This document shows positions 22,977-34,686 of a stretch of DNA of 64,000 bases, piece by piece. The notes below the pieces were generated by a model that ran no database searches, was not told where the DNA came from, and was given only the letters and a program-made list of their open reading frames with translations. The stretch's first letter is position 1. Each line of letters begins with the position of its first letter. This DNA is from Larix kaempferi (taxonomy: Eukaryota > Streptophyta > Pinopsida > Pinales > Pinaceae), in assembly GCA_027924585.1 (NCBI GenBank), contig BSBM01001138.1:7302001-7366000 (forward strand). Reading direction: 5' to 3'. The translations under genes and the position numbers were made by a program.

Positions 22977-23305
22977 TGTTGTAACGTTTGTGATGTAATG
23001 TTTGTTACTAACAAAATAATTAAAAAAATTCATGTCCGCTCATAAAAAAAAATTATGGAAAGTATTTAAAAAAAATCCATGTTGGTTCAGAAAATAAAAT
23101 ATTATGAAAAGTAATTAAAAAATAGATGTTCATTTATAAAATAAAAACTTAAAACTTAAACCTGGATCTATCAATCAAGAGAGATCAAATTTCTCGAGTT
23201 TAAATTTAAAAAAAGAAATACACCTCAAGAAATTGGATCCCTCTCGATGCTTAATATATACGGGTTTAAGATGGATCTATGCTGGTGTAGAACAAAATCC
23301 CAACA
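22977..23305 (+). mobile_element. Copia-like LTR, copy 1
   Basis: A 329-bp unit with perfect 5-bp terminal inverted repeats (TGTTG...CAACA) preceded by a polypurine tract. The internal sequence has an imperfect palindrome around GAGAGATCAAATTTCT...AGAAATTGGATCCCTCTC. The same sequence occurs inverted at about 39,955-40,247, and its end is recognisable at about 29,165-29,245. No internal domain remains upstream, so this is a 3' LTR remnant or a near-solo LTR. Confidence 0.75.
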
Positions 23306-23485
23306 TACGATGTGTCAATGTAAACATAGCTTGTAACATCAAATAGATAAAACCACATTGAGTCAAAGATAACCCCCAATTCATGACACCAAAATTATTG
23401 ATGATCTTCATATTAGGAACTTGCACCACAAATCCAACTTTTAAATTTACAAATACTTTTAATGGGGTAATACAATATAAGCCTT
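23306..23485 (+). repeat. Dispersed repeat A, copy 2
   Basis: Matches 1,975-2,165 in the same orientation (ATTCATGACACCAAA, TTCATATTAGGAACTT, CCAACTTTTAAATTTAC). It starts at the copia-like LTR border. Confidence 0.7.
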
Positions 23486-24144
23486 CTTTGTCTTGCAATT
23501 ACCATGCATGTATCATCAAGGTTGTTGAGATTTGCACGATTTTGGTGTAATAGGGATATATTTGAGGCTATTGAATCTATTTATGCATTCAAAAATGTAA
23601 TTTCAACGGTAAAAAATTGCAATTTGACCAACGATGATATAGCAAGATTCCAGTGATGCTAATAAAAGAAGTTCAAAATTGTATAACATTTATACTACAT
23701 TTTAATTCCATAAAATATATCATAACAAAAGTCATTCAACAAATCAACAAAAATAAACTATTTGCATCCACTTTAACTACTAGTTTTTAAAAAAAATCTA
23801 GTATGTGCCATGAAAAATACCAATTATGATATGAGTATGTGTTAATTGCAAATATCAATTCTTGAGATTGCTCAATCCAAATGAAATAAGGATATCTAAA
23901 GATGTTAAATCTATTTATACATTCAAAAATACAATTTCAATAATAAAAAATTACAATTTAACAAAAAAAATATAATTATATTCTAGTAATAATAACATTT
24001 AAACTACATTTTAATTTCATAAAACATCATAATAAATATCATTAAACAAATAAACAAACCTTTAAAAAAATAAAATATATATTTACATCACTTCTAACTA
24101 CTAATTAAAAAACAAACCCAGCTAGATACCAACTAAGATATTGT
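23486..24144. other. AT-rich non-coding spacer
   Basis: A diverged duplication of a TTGAATCTATTTATGCATTCAAAAA unit occurs at about 23,568 and 23,905. No coding evidence. Confidence 0.5.
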
Positions 24145-24470
24145 ATCTAAGATAAGATATTTTTCTTAATACGTTATGAAGATATTTAAAACATTATTTT
24201 GCATGTCTTAACCATTAAAACATAAGGCTTAGTATGATTCATATAATTAAAATACCATTAAAACATAAGTCTTAGTATGATTCATATAATTAAAATACCA
24301 TTAAAACATAAGGCTTAGTATGATTCATATAATTAAAATAATGCCTCGAGCATGAACCTTTAAAAATAGAGACAAGAGATCCACCATTGCCTCAGCATTA
24401 TGTGATGTGGTAATCACTCAAATAGTCGCCGTGTGACGAGACGAAACAAAGACAATGATAATGAATTATG
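24145..24470 (+). repeat. Dispersed repeat B, copy 2, with 43-bp triplication
   Basis: Contains the family blocks TATTTAAAACATTATTTTGC, AATGCCTCGAG, GAGATCC and TATGTGATGTGGTAATCACTC. Inside it, the unit ACCATTAAAACATAAG-CTTAG...ATTAAAAT is repeated three times (starts 24,211, 24,254, 24,297; period 43). The other two family members have one unit each. Confidence 0.75.
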
Positions 24471-24984
24471 AAGTTGTTTTAGTGGCTTAAGTTTATTTCA
24501 TTAAAATATGTATAAATTGAAAAAAATTATTTTTATTAAAAATAAATTAAATTTTTAATATAAAATTAATTTTTTTATATTAATTTTAAATAAATATTTA
24601 TATTAATTTTAATTAATAGTTATTAATTTAAAAATAGTAACCTGAAAGTTTCTTTATGTTATTATATAAATAATAATTATAAATCAAAGATGTTCCACAA
24701 TAAAATCATTAATAATATTAATATCAAATTAAGACAGTGTACATTCGTATCAATAAATAAGAACTTTATCCTAAAACGAACCTTCAAACTAACAAAATTT
24801 TTAATTAAATTTTTTTTTTATAAAATCATATTTGTCTTACACTTATTATGTATGTGGGATTATTCACAATAATATATACATGGGATTATTCATAATAATA
24901 TACACATCAAATATATAGATGAATATCAATGTAGAAGGAAATCTTGATACAAAAATACATTGAGGAGAATATGATAACATCAAC

Positions 24985-25345
24985 CCAAATATTTATACTT
25001 CAAAATTAATTTTTGAATTAACAAAGATTTTTAAAATAAGTAATGTTTTATAAACCATAATCATCTCACAATTATTATTTATATAAAATTATTCACAACA
25101 TATAAAAAAATGATTTCTATCCTTTTTTATATACAATATTATTCTAACTAATCAAATTTTTGTATTAGTTCACAAATATTTATACTTTTGAATTAACAAA
25201 GATTTTTAAAATAAGTAATACTTTATAAACCATAATCATCTCACAATTATTATCCATATAAAATTATTCACAATATAAAAAAAATGATTTCTATCTTTTT
25301 TTTTTTTTATACAATATCATTCTAACCCATCAAATTTTTGTAATA
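24985..25345 (+). repeat. 175-bp tandem duplication
   Basis: GAATTAACAAAGATTTTTAA occurs at 25,015 and 25,190. The following blocks ATAAACCATAATCATCTCAC and AAATTATTCACAA are shared in order, with few differences. AT-rich, non-coding. Confidence 0.85.
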
Positions 25346-25959
25346 GGCATAGTTGAATATAACATTTAGATTTCTAGCTACTTATTGTTGAGATTTCATA
25401 CTTCATATTAGTTCTCATGGAAGTTTTATGTGATAGCCATGATTAGATAAACTAGCAACTTAACAATTAATTTTCAAGTTATTTATTGTTGAGATTCATA
25501 CTTGGGTTCTCTAATATGTAATTATTTTTAAATCCATGATGTTTTTAGTGATGTTTTTTTAACAATATTTATTAAATATTATATAATAAGAATTTAGTTT
25601 TAAAGTTATGTTCTAGCGAGACACCATTAAGTTGATATATGAGATATTTTTATTTATGGAATAAGAGACCTCTCTTTTTAATAATTTATACTTAAGATTA
25701 TAAAATTTTTAAAATAGCTAAATTTAATCTTATGTTGTGATTTATTAGTAATTAAGACAACTTTAATACAGTGTTCAAGATCTCGTCATATCTAAAATTT
25801 AGTATTTAAATTTGTCCCACAACTAAACTAAATTATAGAGATGATGTCTACTTTTTGTTAGTCTTCTTTGACTTGTTGGCTTATAAATCAAATCCAAATT
25901 TATTAATTAAAATGAATCAAAAAAATCATTCTTTAATAAAAAGATATTGCATATAAAAG
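25346..25959. other. AT-rich non-coding spacer
   Basis: No coding frame or named element visible. Confidence 0.5.
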
Positions 25960-26185
25960 ATACTAACTAAGAAGAAATAAGATAGATTCTTTAATATGTT
26001 AGTAAGATATTTAAAACATTCCTTTGGAAGCCTTAACCATTAAAACATAAGCTTTAGTCTGGCTGGAATAATTATAATTCCTTAAGGAAAAAAAAATGGA
26101 GAGATGAGATTCTTCCTCATCTTAGTCTCATGTGATGTGGGAATCACTGAAAATAGTCTCTCCATGACCATATAAAGACAAAGGA
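25960..26185 (+). repeat. Dispersed repeat B, copy 3
   Basis: Carries AAGATATTTAAAACATT, CCTTAACCATTAAAACATAA, ATAATTATAATTCC, GAGATGAGATTC and TCATGTGATGTGGGAATCAC in the same order as the copies at 2.3 and 24.2 kb. Confidence 0.72.
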
Positions 26186-26459
26186 AGAGTAGTTACATAT
26201 ATATAAATTTACTATATCATATATATATATATAATATATCAGCCTGTCATTTGGGGATTGAAAAATGATATTTAATGTTTTTGTAAGGGTCGGTATAGTT
26301 TGTGAATCTTACAATATCTAGACTTGATGTTCCATTTGATAAAAAAAGATGGGATTAAACAAATCATGGAAGGAGCAAGACCTATTCATTATTATTATTG
26401 TAAAGGTTTGGGATTTAAAAAAAAAAACTGACTGGTACTATTATTTTAAAATCTAGGTC
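26186..26459. other. TA-repeat spacer
   Basis: Includes a short TA dinucleotide run at about 26,216-26,240. Otherwise featureless. Confidence 0.45.
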
Positions 26460-27420
26460 AAAGCCAAAGAATATCGAGTGGGTGTGTTTGCGTTGAGGGG
26501 TGACATGAAGTTTCACACTGAGATTATTAATTCGCGTGGGGTGTAAATCGTGCCCTCTACGAAAATTAATTACCATAAAGTGAAATGATGAAGGGCAGTA
26601 AATTAGGCTTGTGTAAAACTAAAGGGGGGCAGTGGCCTCTTGAGTGAATCAAGGGGCAGGGTTAATTAATAATAAAATAATGAGGCAAGGTACGGCGGGG
26701 TCCACCGTAATTCTCGGAGAATCTTGGAACGTGTCATTTGTTTAAACGTTAGTTAGACAAAGACGCGGCGGCCTTAGATGCCGACGTTAGATTCCGGTGC
26801 GGGGCCCGCCGTGTTTTTAATTGCAGGCAAAGCAAGGACAAGGCAGGCCATGCTTGATATTCTCGGGGAGTAAAAGGCACGTGAAAATATTAAAGAAATT
26901 CACTGGAATATTCCTGACGCCGTATTCCATTGGCCGGCTTATCCGATACCGGGAAATAATATTTAATGACGAAAGTGGAATATCCAGCGAGGCTTCCGGG
27001 TTTCCGAGACCGAGATCCCTTCAAAAAATGTTCACGTCGCCTGACGTCTCTGTCTCCCGGCACGGCAGCGGATGGAGATGGCGGTTTGGCGTTAGCGTCA
27101 CGGCGGTGGCTCGGCGCGTATGAAGCTGGGAAAATGTTTCGGGCCGGAGCCGTTTTCTCTTTTTGTGGCCGGGTGGTTTGTTCGGAAAGCGGTTTCGGGT
27201 AGGGTGAGGTTGGTTTTGTCGTTCAATGAATGTACCGGGCAGTTCATCGAGGAGGGCAGGGGGAATCTGACAGCAGTAGGGACAAGGTGGAATCTCTATC
27301 TTTTCGTGGCGAGTCGGTGGTATTTGGGTCGATCCTGCAACGTGGTGGATCCTTTCGCTTGTCGCGGATTCCAGCCAGCCTTGAACCCACGTACCGTTGA
27401 AATCCCCATCAACTCCTAAG
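26460..27420. other. GC-rich, CpG-rich island of unknown function
   Basis: Base composition changes sharply here: many CG dinucleotides (GACGCGGCGGCC, GGGGCCCGCCGTG, TGACGTCTC, CACGGCGGTGGC) in an otherwise AT-rich neighbourhood. Open frames overlap on both strands: plus 26,966-27,202 and 27,120-27,419, minus 27,021-27,473 (150 codons). None shows a domain I recognise, and overlapping frames are expected where stop codons are rare. A G-box CACGTG lies at 26,878-26,883 and a GAATATTC palindrome at about 26,906-26,913. It could be a promoter/first exon of an unrecognised gene, or a recently inserted, little-methylated fragment. Confidence 0.4.
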
Positions 27421-29164
27421 GAAATCTTGACACCTGACAGTACCTTAGGAATAGAATAATATAAATCACTCAAATAATAGCAACAACTTTCACAAGGTTC
27501 CTTGCCACAATGTGTAAATTCTTGGAGATGCTTCTTTGTTCTTAACTTTCCAGCACCCGGTTTTGGTGGATACCGTCTCTTCTTGCATGATCAATGTTTA
27601 ATTCAATATGGAGAATTAAATCTTGATGGAGGGAATCTTACAACCCAATCAAGTGATCATCTCACTCTGGAGATTTATGGAGATACCTTTCCAGTACTTG
27701 GTTTTGGTCTAGATGTAGGATATTTTCTTTATATTAGGAGTGGGTTATAGTCTAGACGATTTCTATTTTTTCGGTGACTGGCTGGAATTCGACGATACGA
27801 TTTGTTACTGAAATTACGATTTCAGTTGTTGAAATTGCAATTTTGATTGCAAAAATGGATTCAAGACCCTCAATTACCCAAAGGTACCGTCATTATACAA
27901 TTCCAACAGCTGATAACTAACTATTATTTCAACAATTTTTACCAAATTTTAACCACCAAATAAAAAGTGCAAATCATCTAGAATCTAGGTTACACCCTTC
28001 TATTATATTTAAAATAAAATAAAATCACATCTTATATTTTTATTAAAATCAAATCATAATATTTATAAACATTTAAGCCATACATTTAAATACTACAGAT
28101 TACCAATTTTGGCCGATCAACTTGACTATATAATATTTCTTCACATATATAAAAAAAAATTCAATAAATCTACAAGTTAACTGCACAAATAGTTTTCACA
28201 TCCCACCAATGTCTAGATGGCCCATTTATGCTTGAGATAGTTTAATTTAATATAGATATAATCTTGATAAAGGGATTATCATCACCCAATCAACTAATCA
28301 TAGTTTTTAAATATATTAAAATTTTAGTGAAAGAAATATCTCACCAACTTATGTATATACATATTTGATTTTTGTTTCGTTTACAATATGGATATGTATT
28401 AAGTTAACTTTATAAATATTTGATTGTTTGTTTTTTTATAATAGGGATATGTATTAAGTTAACTTTTTAGAATTTATTTGAAAATTTTCAAAATATATAT
28501 GATTGATTTATTTGATGACTTCACCAATAAAAATTAGATAATAGGTTAACAATTTGGTCTTCCTAAAATATAATGATTAAAATTATGTTATTGATTATGA
28601 CAATATGTATGAATTAAGTGGCTTTCAAAACCTATGCACCTTTATTATATCTTAATTATGTAATGTGTATTCAAATTTGCAATTCTATAAATAAAAAGTT
28701 TTTTCTGGGATTTCCTTAAAAACCTCTAGGTTTTCTAAGACATGTACAATAGGTGTATTTGACTTTAGTGGTAAGAGTAGGGTAAAGGTTAAGGATAACC
28801 CGTTAATCCAATGATTCAAATTTCATTGAAATTGTCTATAAGTTTTTCAAATTTGTTGATTCTTACGCTTTGTAAAGACATAGCCCGGCATTTGTTAAGA
28901 CTTGGTTTTGTAAAGACTCTCAGAACTTTGTTATGATTTTCTTGGTTCAATAAATAGATTCAATATCCTCAAAATCCCATGTTGCACTCATATTATGTGA
29001 TTTATTAATTTATAATTAGTAATTCATTAAACAAAAATAATTTTTTTGACTTCCTCTAAAGAGGTCCTAGAGATAAAAAAAAGATGACCCATTATCCTGC
29101 TTCTTTAATCATACACAATTACACTCTCTATAAAGAGGGACGAGGAAGGATAGTTTGAGGTGTT
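27421..29164. other. Non-coding region with a diverged internal repeat
   Basis: A block at about 27,597-27,665 (TTTAATTCAATATGGAG...AATCTTGATGGAGGGAATC...CCAATCAAGTGATCAT) recurs in diverged form at about 28,243-28,312. A 63-bp imperfect duplication (GGATATGTATTAAGTTAACTTT) lies at about 28,387-28,470. The frame at 27,502-27,750 has no recognised features. Confidence 0.45.
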
Positions 29165-29245
29165 TTAAAAACCAACATAGATCCATCTTAAAAGGGGATC
29201 TACCAAGCACTGAGAAGGATCAAATCTCTTAGAAGTGTAAACCCC
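29165..29245 (-). repeat. Copia-like LTR fragment, copy 3
   Basis: CATAGATCCATCTTAAA, GGATCTACCAAGCACTGAGA and GGATCAAATCTCTTAGAAG match the terminal part of the LTR at 39,955-40,247 in the same orientation. Diverged and truncated. Confidence 0.6.
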
Positions 29246-30440
29246 TTTTTATACTTGAAATGTTGAGGAAGTGTGTAATGTAATGTTTATGGTTTTAATT
29301 TATCTAATTTGTTTATATATATATGCAAACACCATAAAATAATTCATTTAAAAACAATAAATTTTAATTAACTAATAATCTTATTTTACTCTCTTACTAC
29401 TTTACTTTCACCCAAAGTCAAAATCCCTTATCCATCATCATCCTTAAGCTTCATATCCATCCAACCATCAAACCCTTGATTCCATCACAATCCTCAACTA
29501 GAAACCCTAAACGATGTAAAGCATCCGATTCCATCACAATCCCTAACTAAGAACCCTTGATCCTTGAGAGAGCACTAGATTCCATCACAATGGCCATTGA
29601 ATATGTGAATTGATGAGCACTTGGATAGTTAGTTCCTCGTCAATAAATATTTTATTCCCCCATAAACACATCCCTAGGCTTACAATGGAGAATGAGAATC
29701 CACCCCCACAAGTTGCTCTTTGGCTTTTTGTAGAATCCTTCATTATCCTCATGTCCGAGAATCTTTCCCCTCAAATTTCATTTTAAAATTAGTGGTAAGG
29801 ATAATGATGGGGTAGTGCATTATGCAAAATGCCTCTTTTGGACATAGTGGCAGAACATTAGGTGGTCGTAGAAGGATAAAGTACTTGTTGGTGGTGCCTA
29901 GGAAAGAATGGGGCAACCAAAACAGGACCGTTGATATGGGATACCACCAATTCTATTTTTTAAATGGAGAAAAAAGAGTAGATGCATATATTTGGTGCAT
30001 GTATGGCCCAGTGTAGGGAACCACAAGATCCTTTAGAGGATTTGGGGTGGGGGGTGGACCTAAGAAAATTGTGTATGATGATTTTATGAGGGCTTGATTG
30101 ACTAACAAGAGTTTATGATGATTGTCTTAAGAGGTTCATTGTACTTCACCTTCCCCCAAATTTAGCAAAACTTGCATGGCCAAACTGACAAAGATAGCGG
30201 TACCATAACCATGATCCCTTCCATAATTATTCTAGTTTCTAGTTGTGCCAAATGTAGAGGGATACAGGATAGTTAAAACGGGTGAATGTTTTATGATAAC
30301 ATGGATATCAATGAAATTAGTTGGTTGGTTGTTTGAAAGTGAGAAAAATAAAGAAAGATAATATATATATATATATATATTATTCTTGGGATGGAATCAT
30401 TAAAGAATAGTTAGTGGATGAAAGATGAGGATGCGACGAC
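29246..30440. other. Upstream spacer of the HHO gene
   Basis: No supported gene. A direct repeat of GATTCCATCACAAT lies at about 29,480-29,590. A (TA)n tract sits at about 30,360-30,381. The distal promoter of the HHO gene probably lies in the right part of this stretch. Confidence 0.45.
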
Positions 30441-30720
30441 ACGACCATGAATTCCACCAGATTCTGCCTCCTCAAATGCCTCATCATCTCCACCACCAGC
30501 GCACCACCTGTGACACCACCACCACCACCCTCACTCAGCCTTGAATGCCCTCAACGACTTCTTCTCGCTGTTGTCCTTCTTTCTGACCACCTCTGTTAAA
30601 AAAATTCCATGCTTTTTTATCCATCCCATCATAATCGTTCGTCATCATCATCATTATCCATCTATCCATCTGCCTGTTTCGCGTTGCTTGTTCTTCACAT
30701 CTCTGCTGTTGGTGCTACCA

Positions 30721-30728
30721 GAATATTC
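30721..30728. promoter_or_regulatory. GAATATTC palindrome (P1BS / NIGT1-type site)
   Basis: Perfect palindrome GAATATTC in the context ACCAGAATATTCTCGG, about 1.1 kb upstream of the ATG of the HHO gene. It fits the P1BS consensus GNATATNC bound by PHR-type factors and the GAATATTC-like sites reported for NIGT1/HHO proteins. Whether it lies in the promoter or in the transcribed leader is unknown. A single 8-mer can occur by chance. Confidence 0.4.
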
Positions 30729-31423
30729 TCGGTCCCTTCCCTTATACACCCCCCCGCCTTCCCTTTCCTTTCTTGGTTAATTTTCTCCCACGTCTCGACA
30801 GGAAGATTCTTGCATTTCGTTTGAGGAATCTGGACGTCTTTGGCTCTTGGGCAAGTAAAATACTCTTTTGTGGAGATACCCAATACCCAATTCATTCTAT
30901 TTCACGAAATCTATCTTGCAGAGGGCTAGCCATTTTTGATTTTTCAAGGATCTGGAAAGGAATCTTTGCCTCCAATCTGTCCTTTAGCATTTTCTATATC
31001 CATGCCAGATTTGGAGTCTTGCTCTTCATTATCAGAATCTGCCAAGCTCTGTCTTCTATCTGCCCTCATGCCAGCTTAGTTTGTATACATGGTCTCTGCT
31101 GTTATTTCCCCTCCTTCCCGGTCTCCCTTTGCTTTGTTTTTCCATCGTCGACCTACCCATCTAGTGCTTTAGCCCTTTAACGCTTTTAAAAGTTTTATTC
31201 CTCCTTGCAAGCGCTCTGGTATTTGGATTGGATTACCTTCCAAGGCAGATGCATCAATGAATGATGAGGCAGTGAAGGGGAGTCAGAGACCGGGCTGCTC
31301 TGTTGAAGGGCTCAATCACAGATTTTGATTGTCTTGTGTTTTTTGTTCAGAGCTCAAACCCTGAGATTTTCTTGCTGGGTTTATCAGAACAAATATAGCC
31401 ATATCAGGTGTTTTGTCTGCATG

Positions 31424-31814
31424 GTATGTTGTGTAAATTTTCTCTGAAATTCACATTGTTCGTTTATGTGATCAATCATGGCAGCAAACTAGGATTGAAA
31501 TTCGTGATTTTGAAAAAGGCATTGAAATGTATCGCCCCCCCAAAGAATCTGTAATTCACTATGTAACATTTGGGTTCTCTTATGCAATGTTTTTATTGCC
31601 AGAGATGGTAGATTACTGTTTTGATTCTATGGGTTCCTCCCTTTTGCCCTGCGAGGCTGCACTAGAGTTTTGATGAAATGGGTTCCTCGCATTGATTGTC
31701 TTCTGAAAACCCATTTCCTCAAAGAAACTGTATTGAAGGATTCATGGTGTGGGTTTCTTTCTGTACAATGTATTCTCCCAGCTTCTGATGGGTTCGTTTG
31801 CCTGTGTTTCACAG
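31424..31814 (+). other. Probable 5'-UTR intron of the HHO gene
   Basis: Donor ATG|GTATGTTGTG at 31,424 and acceptor TTTGCCTGTGTTTCACAG ending at 31,814 (AG also at 31,818) would remove a T-rich segment. The ATG codons would then sit close to the exon start. Inferred from splice motifs only; the leader exon upstream (about 30.5-31.42 kb, CT-rich) is equally inferred. Confidence 0.4.
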
Positions 31815-31832
31815 ACAGATCTGTGTATGACG

Positions 31833-34686
31833 ATGGGATCGCCACCAGAGTTGACATTGGAATGCAGACTATCTGCAACTTCATACTCGAATGTGTTGAA
31901 AGCAATCAACCTTGTGAGCGATCAGTTTGAGCGAATGAGAAGGCTTGATGAATATCTCAAAGGATTGGAAGAGGAACGGAGGAAAATTGAAGCTTTCAAG
32001 AGAGAACTTCCTTATTGCATGCATCTCCTCAATGATGGTAGGCATTTCCTTTCTTTTGTCCTTGTTTTTGAATTGACAGAACCAAATTCAGCCAGGCTCA
32101 TATTATGACTGACTCCAAACCATGCAACGATTTTCAGCAATTGCTGCTTCTAAGGAACAGTTAGCACACTGCCAACCATCTGTACAAGCACCCAGACCGG
32201 TGCAACAAGCTAGTTTTCAATTTGAGGAAGAGCAGTACAACAGACCAGTACTGGAGGAATTCATTCCTATAAAGAAAATATGTGATGAATCCGGTGATGA
32301 ATCTCAAGAAAACAACCAAAATGATGCAAAGAGAACAAAATTCGCCAATGGTGAGAAGCCGAACTGGATGATTTCCGCTCAGCTGTGGAGTCAAAATTCT
32401 GAGACTCAAGAATGCAAAAAAGAGGTAAGGCAATAGCTTACCTTTCATTCTTATCGAACTTGCAATGTCTGTGCTTCTGATCTTAAGATACAAAGGAGAG
32501 ATTGGCGATAAATTAGTGGTCGTACTTACCCAGTTTGCGATTTCCGTGCTTTTGATCTGTAATTGGGATTGATCTCGAGTATTGAATATTTTCTGTTTTC
32601 TTTTTCTTCTAGCAGAAGACATCTTCCCTGGAAGAGCCACCGAAGCAACATGATTCTCAACTCAGATCTGACCAAGAACAACTCTTCCCCGCAAATTCAA
32701 ATCTGTTTTCCGATTCTAAGCAGAGAACTGGAGGAGCCTTCCTACCGTTTTCAAGAGAGAGACAAAGCAATCCATCTGTGTCTGCGAGATCTAATACCGT
32801 CAAACCCCTCCCAGACCTTGCTTTGTCGTCTGCAGAGCAGGAGGTGGGTTCCACATTCAGATGCAATGAAACTGCCAACATGAATAATGTTATAACCACT
32901 TCGATGAGTAAACCCAAGGAACCAACAGAGACAACTGTGCCTCTCCCCCAGAAAGAAGTTGCGGCGAAACCTAATGGAGGTGTTTGCATAGTGCCCACTC
33001 CAGCTGCATCCAATGCAACTCAATCAGGTGGGCAATCTCAGAGAAAGGCTAGGAGGTGCTGGTCGCCTGAGCTGCACAGGCGCTTTGTTAGTGCTCTTCA
33101 ACAGCTTGGTGGCTCTCAAGGTGAGGACTCTCATCTGTGTTTATTATACCTATACCCCTGTTTTGGCTGTTTGAATTTTGCTCCTTGTAATGCGCAGTGG
33201 ACACTTGGGAACTTTCATGGTCCATATGTTTTGGTCTTGGAGTCAAGGATTTGCCTCTTTAAAAACCTATTCAATTGAATGCTAGGCAAGATCTATGTAA
33301 AGTTCATAGCTGAGGATTTTGAGGGGACTGGTTTAGCTTTATTAATGCTAGTAGTCCAATTCAGTTTTTGTTACAAGTAGTTTTAGAAGCACACCCAAGG
33401 GGCTATGTACCTGCATGGAGCGGGCTTCCTTTGGCTTACATGCCAAATCTGAGGAGTAAATATTCTGCCTAATCGCCTGGGAGACGCACCCAGGCTCATT
33501 CCTTTCAAACTCATGCCATTCGAGTGGGGGACCATGGCACGAATGGAATGCTGGTGGAATGTTGGAATTCAATTTGAAGATCAATAAACTGCACTTTTTG
33601 GTGACTGTGGAGAAGAGTCAGTTATAGCTTCTCAAAATTGAGATACTCATGTAATCGTTGGTATATTTACTAATTTGGTCCTCCTAGAGTCTTCCCAAGT
33701 CTTTTATGCTTGAAAGCTGATGTGAGATTTAAGAAATGCTTTCTGCGATCTTTGGAATCAAAAGTCTGCGAGTGTATAGAGTCAGAACTGGTTCTAGACT
33801 GGGATGTGTCCTAAGCATAAGTTATGTTTGTGATTTTTCACCATATTTATGTTTGTTTAACATTGTTGTCACTGCATTTTGTATTTTAGACATTCAAAAG
33901 TCATTATCATTTATCTATTCAGTGCTTAGAAGTTTATGCTATATCTTTGTTTACTTGGACAGTAGCAACCCCAAAGCAAATCAGAGAACTCATGAAGGTG
34001 GATGGGCTTACCAATGACGAAGTCAAAAGTCATTTGCAGGTTTGTGCTCTGGGCTTTATTTCTATCTACAGTTAAGTTTAGCCTTTGAATGGAAATCTGA
34101 TCTGTGTATATGGCTGACTTGACAGAAATATCGTCTGCACACCAGAAGGCCTAGTCCTTCTCCGCCAGCACCAACTTCTCAACCACCTCAGTTGGTGGTT
34201 CTTGGAGGCATTTGGGTTCCTCCTGAGTATGCAGCACATGCTGCTGTGGCAGCCCACCAAACTCCAGGACTGTATAGCACACTGTCAAATACTACCAGTT
34301 CTCATTCACAATCTCACTATTGCCAATCACCAATGCCTCAAGAGCATTATTCTCAGATGAATATGTCTTCCCAACTGCAACTCCCACAGCCTGCTTATTG
34401 TGAACAGCAGCAGACTCCTTCACAGTCTCTAAGTTCACCCCAAGGCCCTTTACAGTTAACCGGACAGTCATCTGGCGCGAGGGGGACCTCTGCTGATGGT
34501 GGCAGAGAGGAAAGTGTAGGAGAAGATGGCAAATCTGAGAGTTCTAGTTGGAAAGGAGAAGAAATTGCCAGAAATGTGGAGGCGAGAAATATGGGAAGGG
34601 GTCTGTCTCTGAGAAAGCAGCCACTGCAGTCTGTAGATGGAGATGAAGGGGACAGCAGAGGTAGTGAAACTACTCTCAAATTCTAG
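31833..34686 (+). CDS. HRS1/HHO/NIGT1-type G2-like (GARP) transcription factor
   Basis: Five coding exons: 31,833-32,037, 32,138-32,424, 32,613-33,120, 33,963-34,039 and 34,126-34,686. All introns are GT-AG; the total is 545 codons plus TAG. The start chosen, [10 protein letters not shown], fits the family; an in-frame ATG at 31,827 would add two residues. Residues 1-70 form the family's N-terminal domain, with an L-x-L motif (L7-L9) and the block [20 protein letters not shown] and [11 protein letters not shown]. The G2-like Myb DNA-binding domain is at 308-367: [20 protein letters not shown], then [20 protein letters not shown] and [12 protein letters not shown]. It is split by introns after GGSQ and after SHLQ. 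The C-terminus is Gln/Ser-rich and ends in ETTLKF. Family members are nuclear repressors that link nitrate and phosphate status, controlling nitrate transport and phosphate-starvation genes. That role here is inferred from family. No stop or frameshift; the only gene in the window that looks functional. Confidence 0.94.

Noticed and set aside
32161-32640. 159-codon minus-strand frame across HHO exon 2
   Set aside because: Antisense of a well-supported exon; no features of its own.
34395-34679. Minus-strand frame with Leu/Ser-rich product in HHO exon 5
   Set aside because: Antisense of the Gln/Ser-rich coding sequence.
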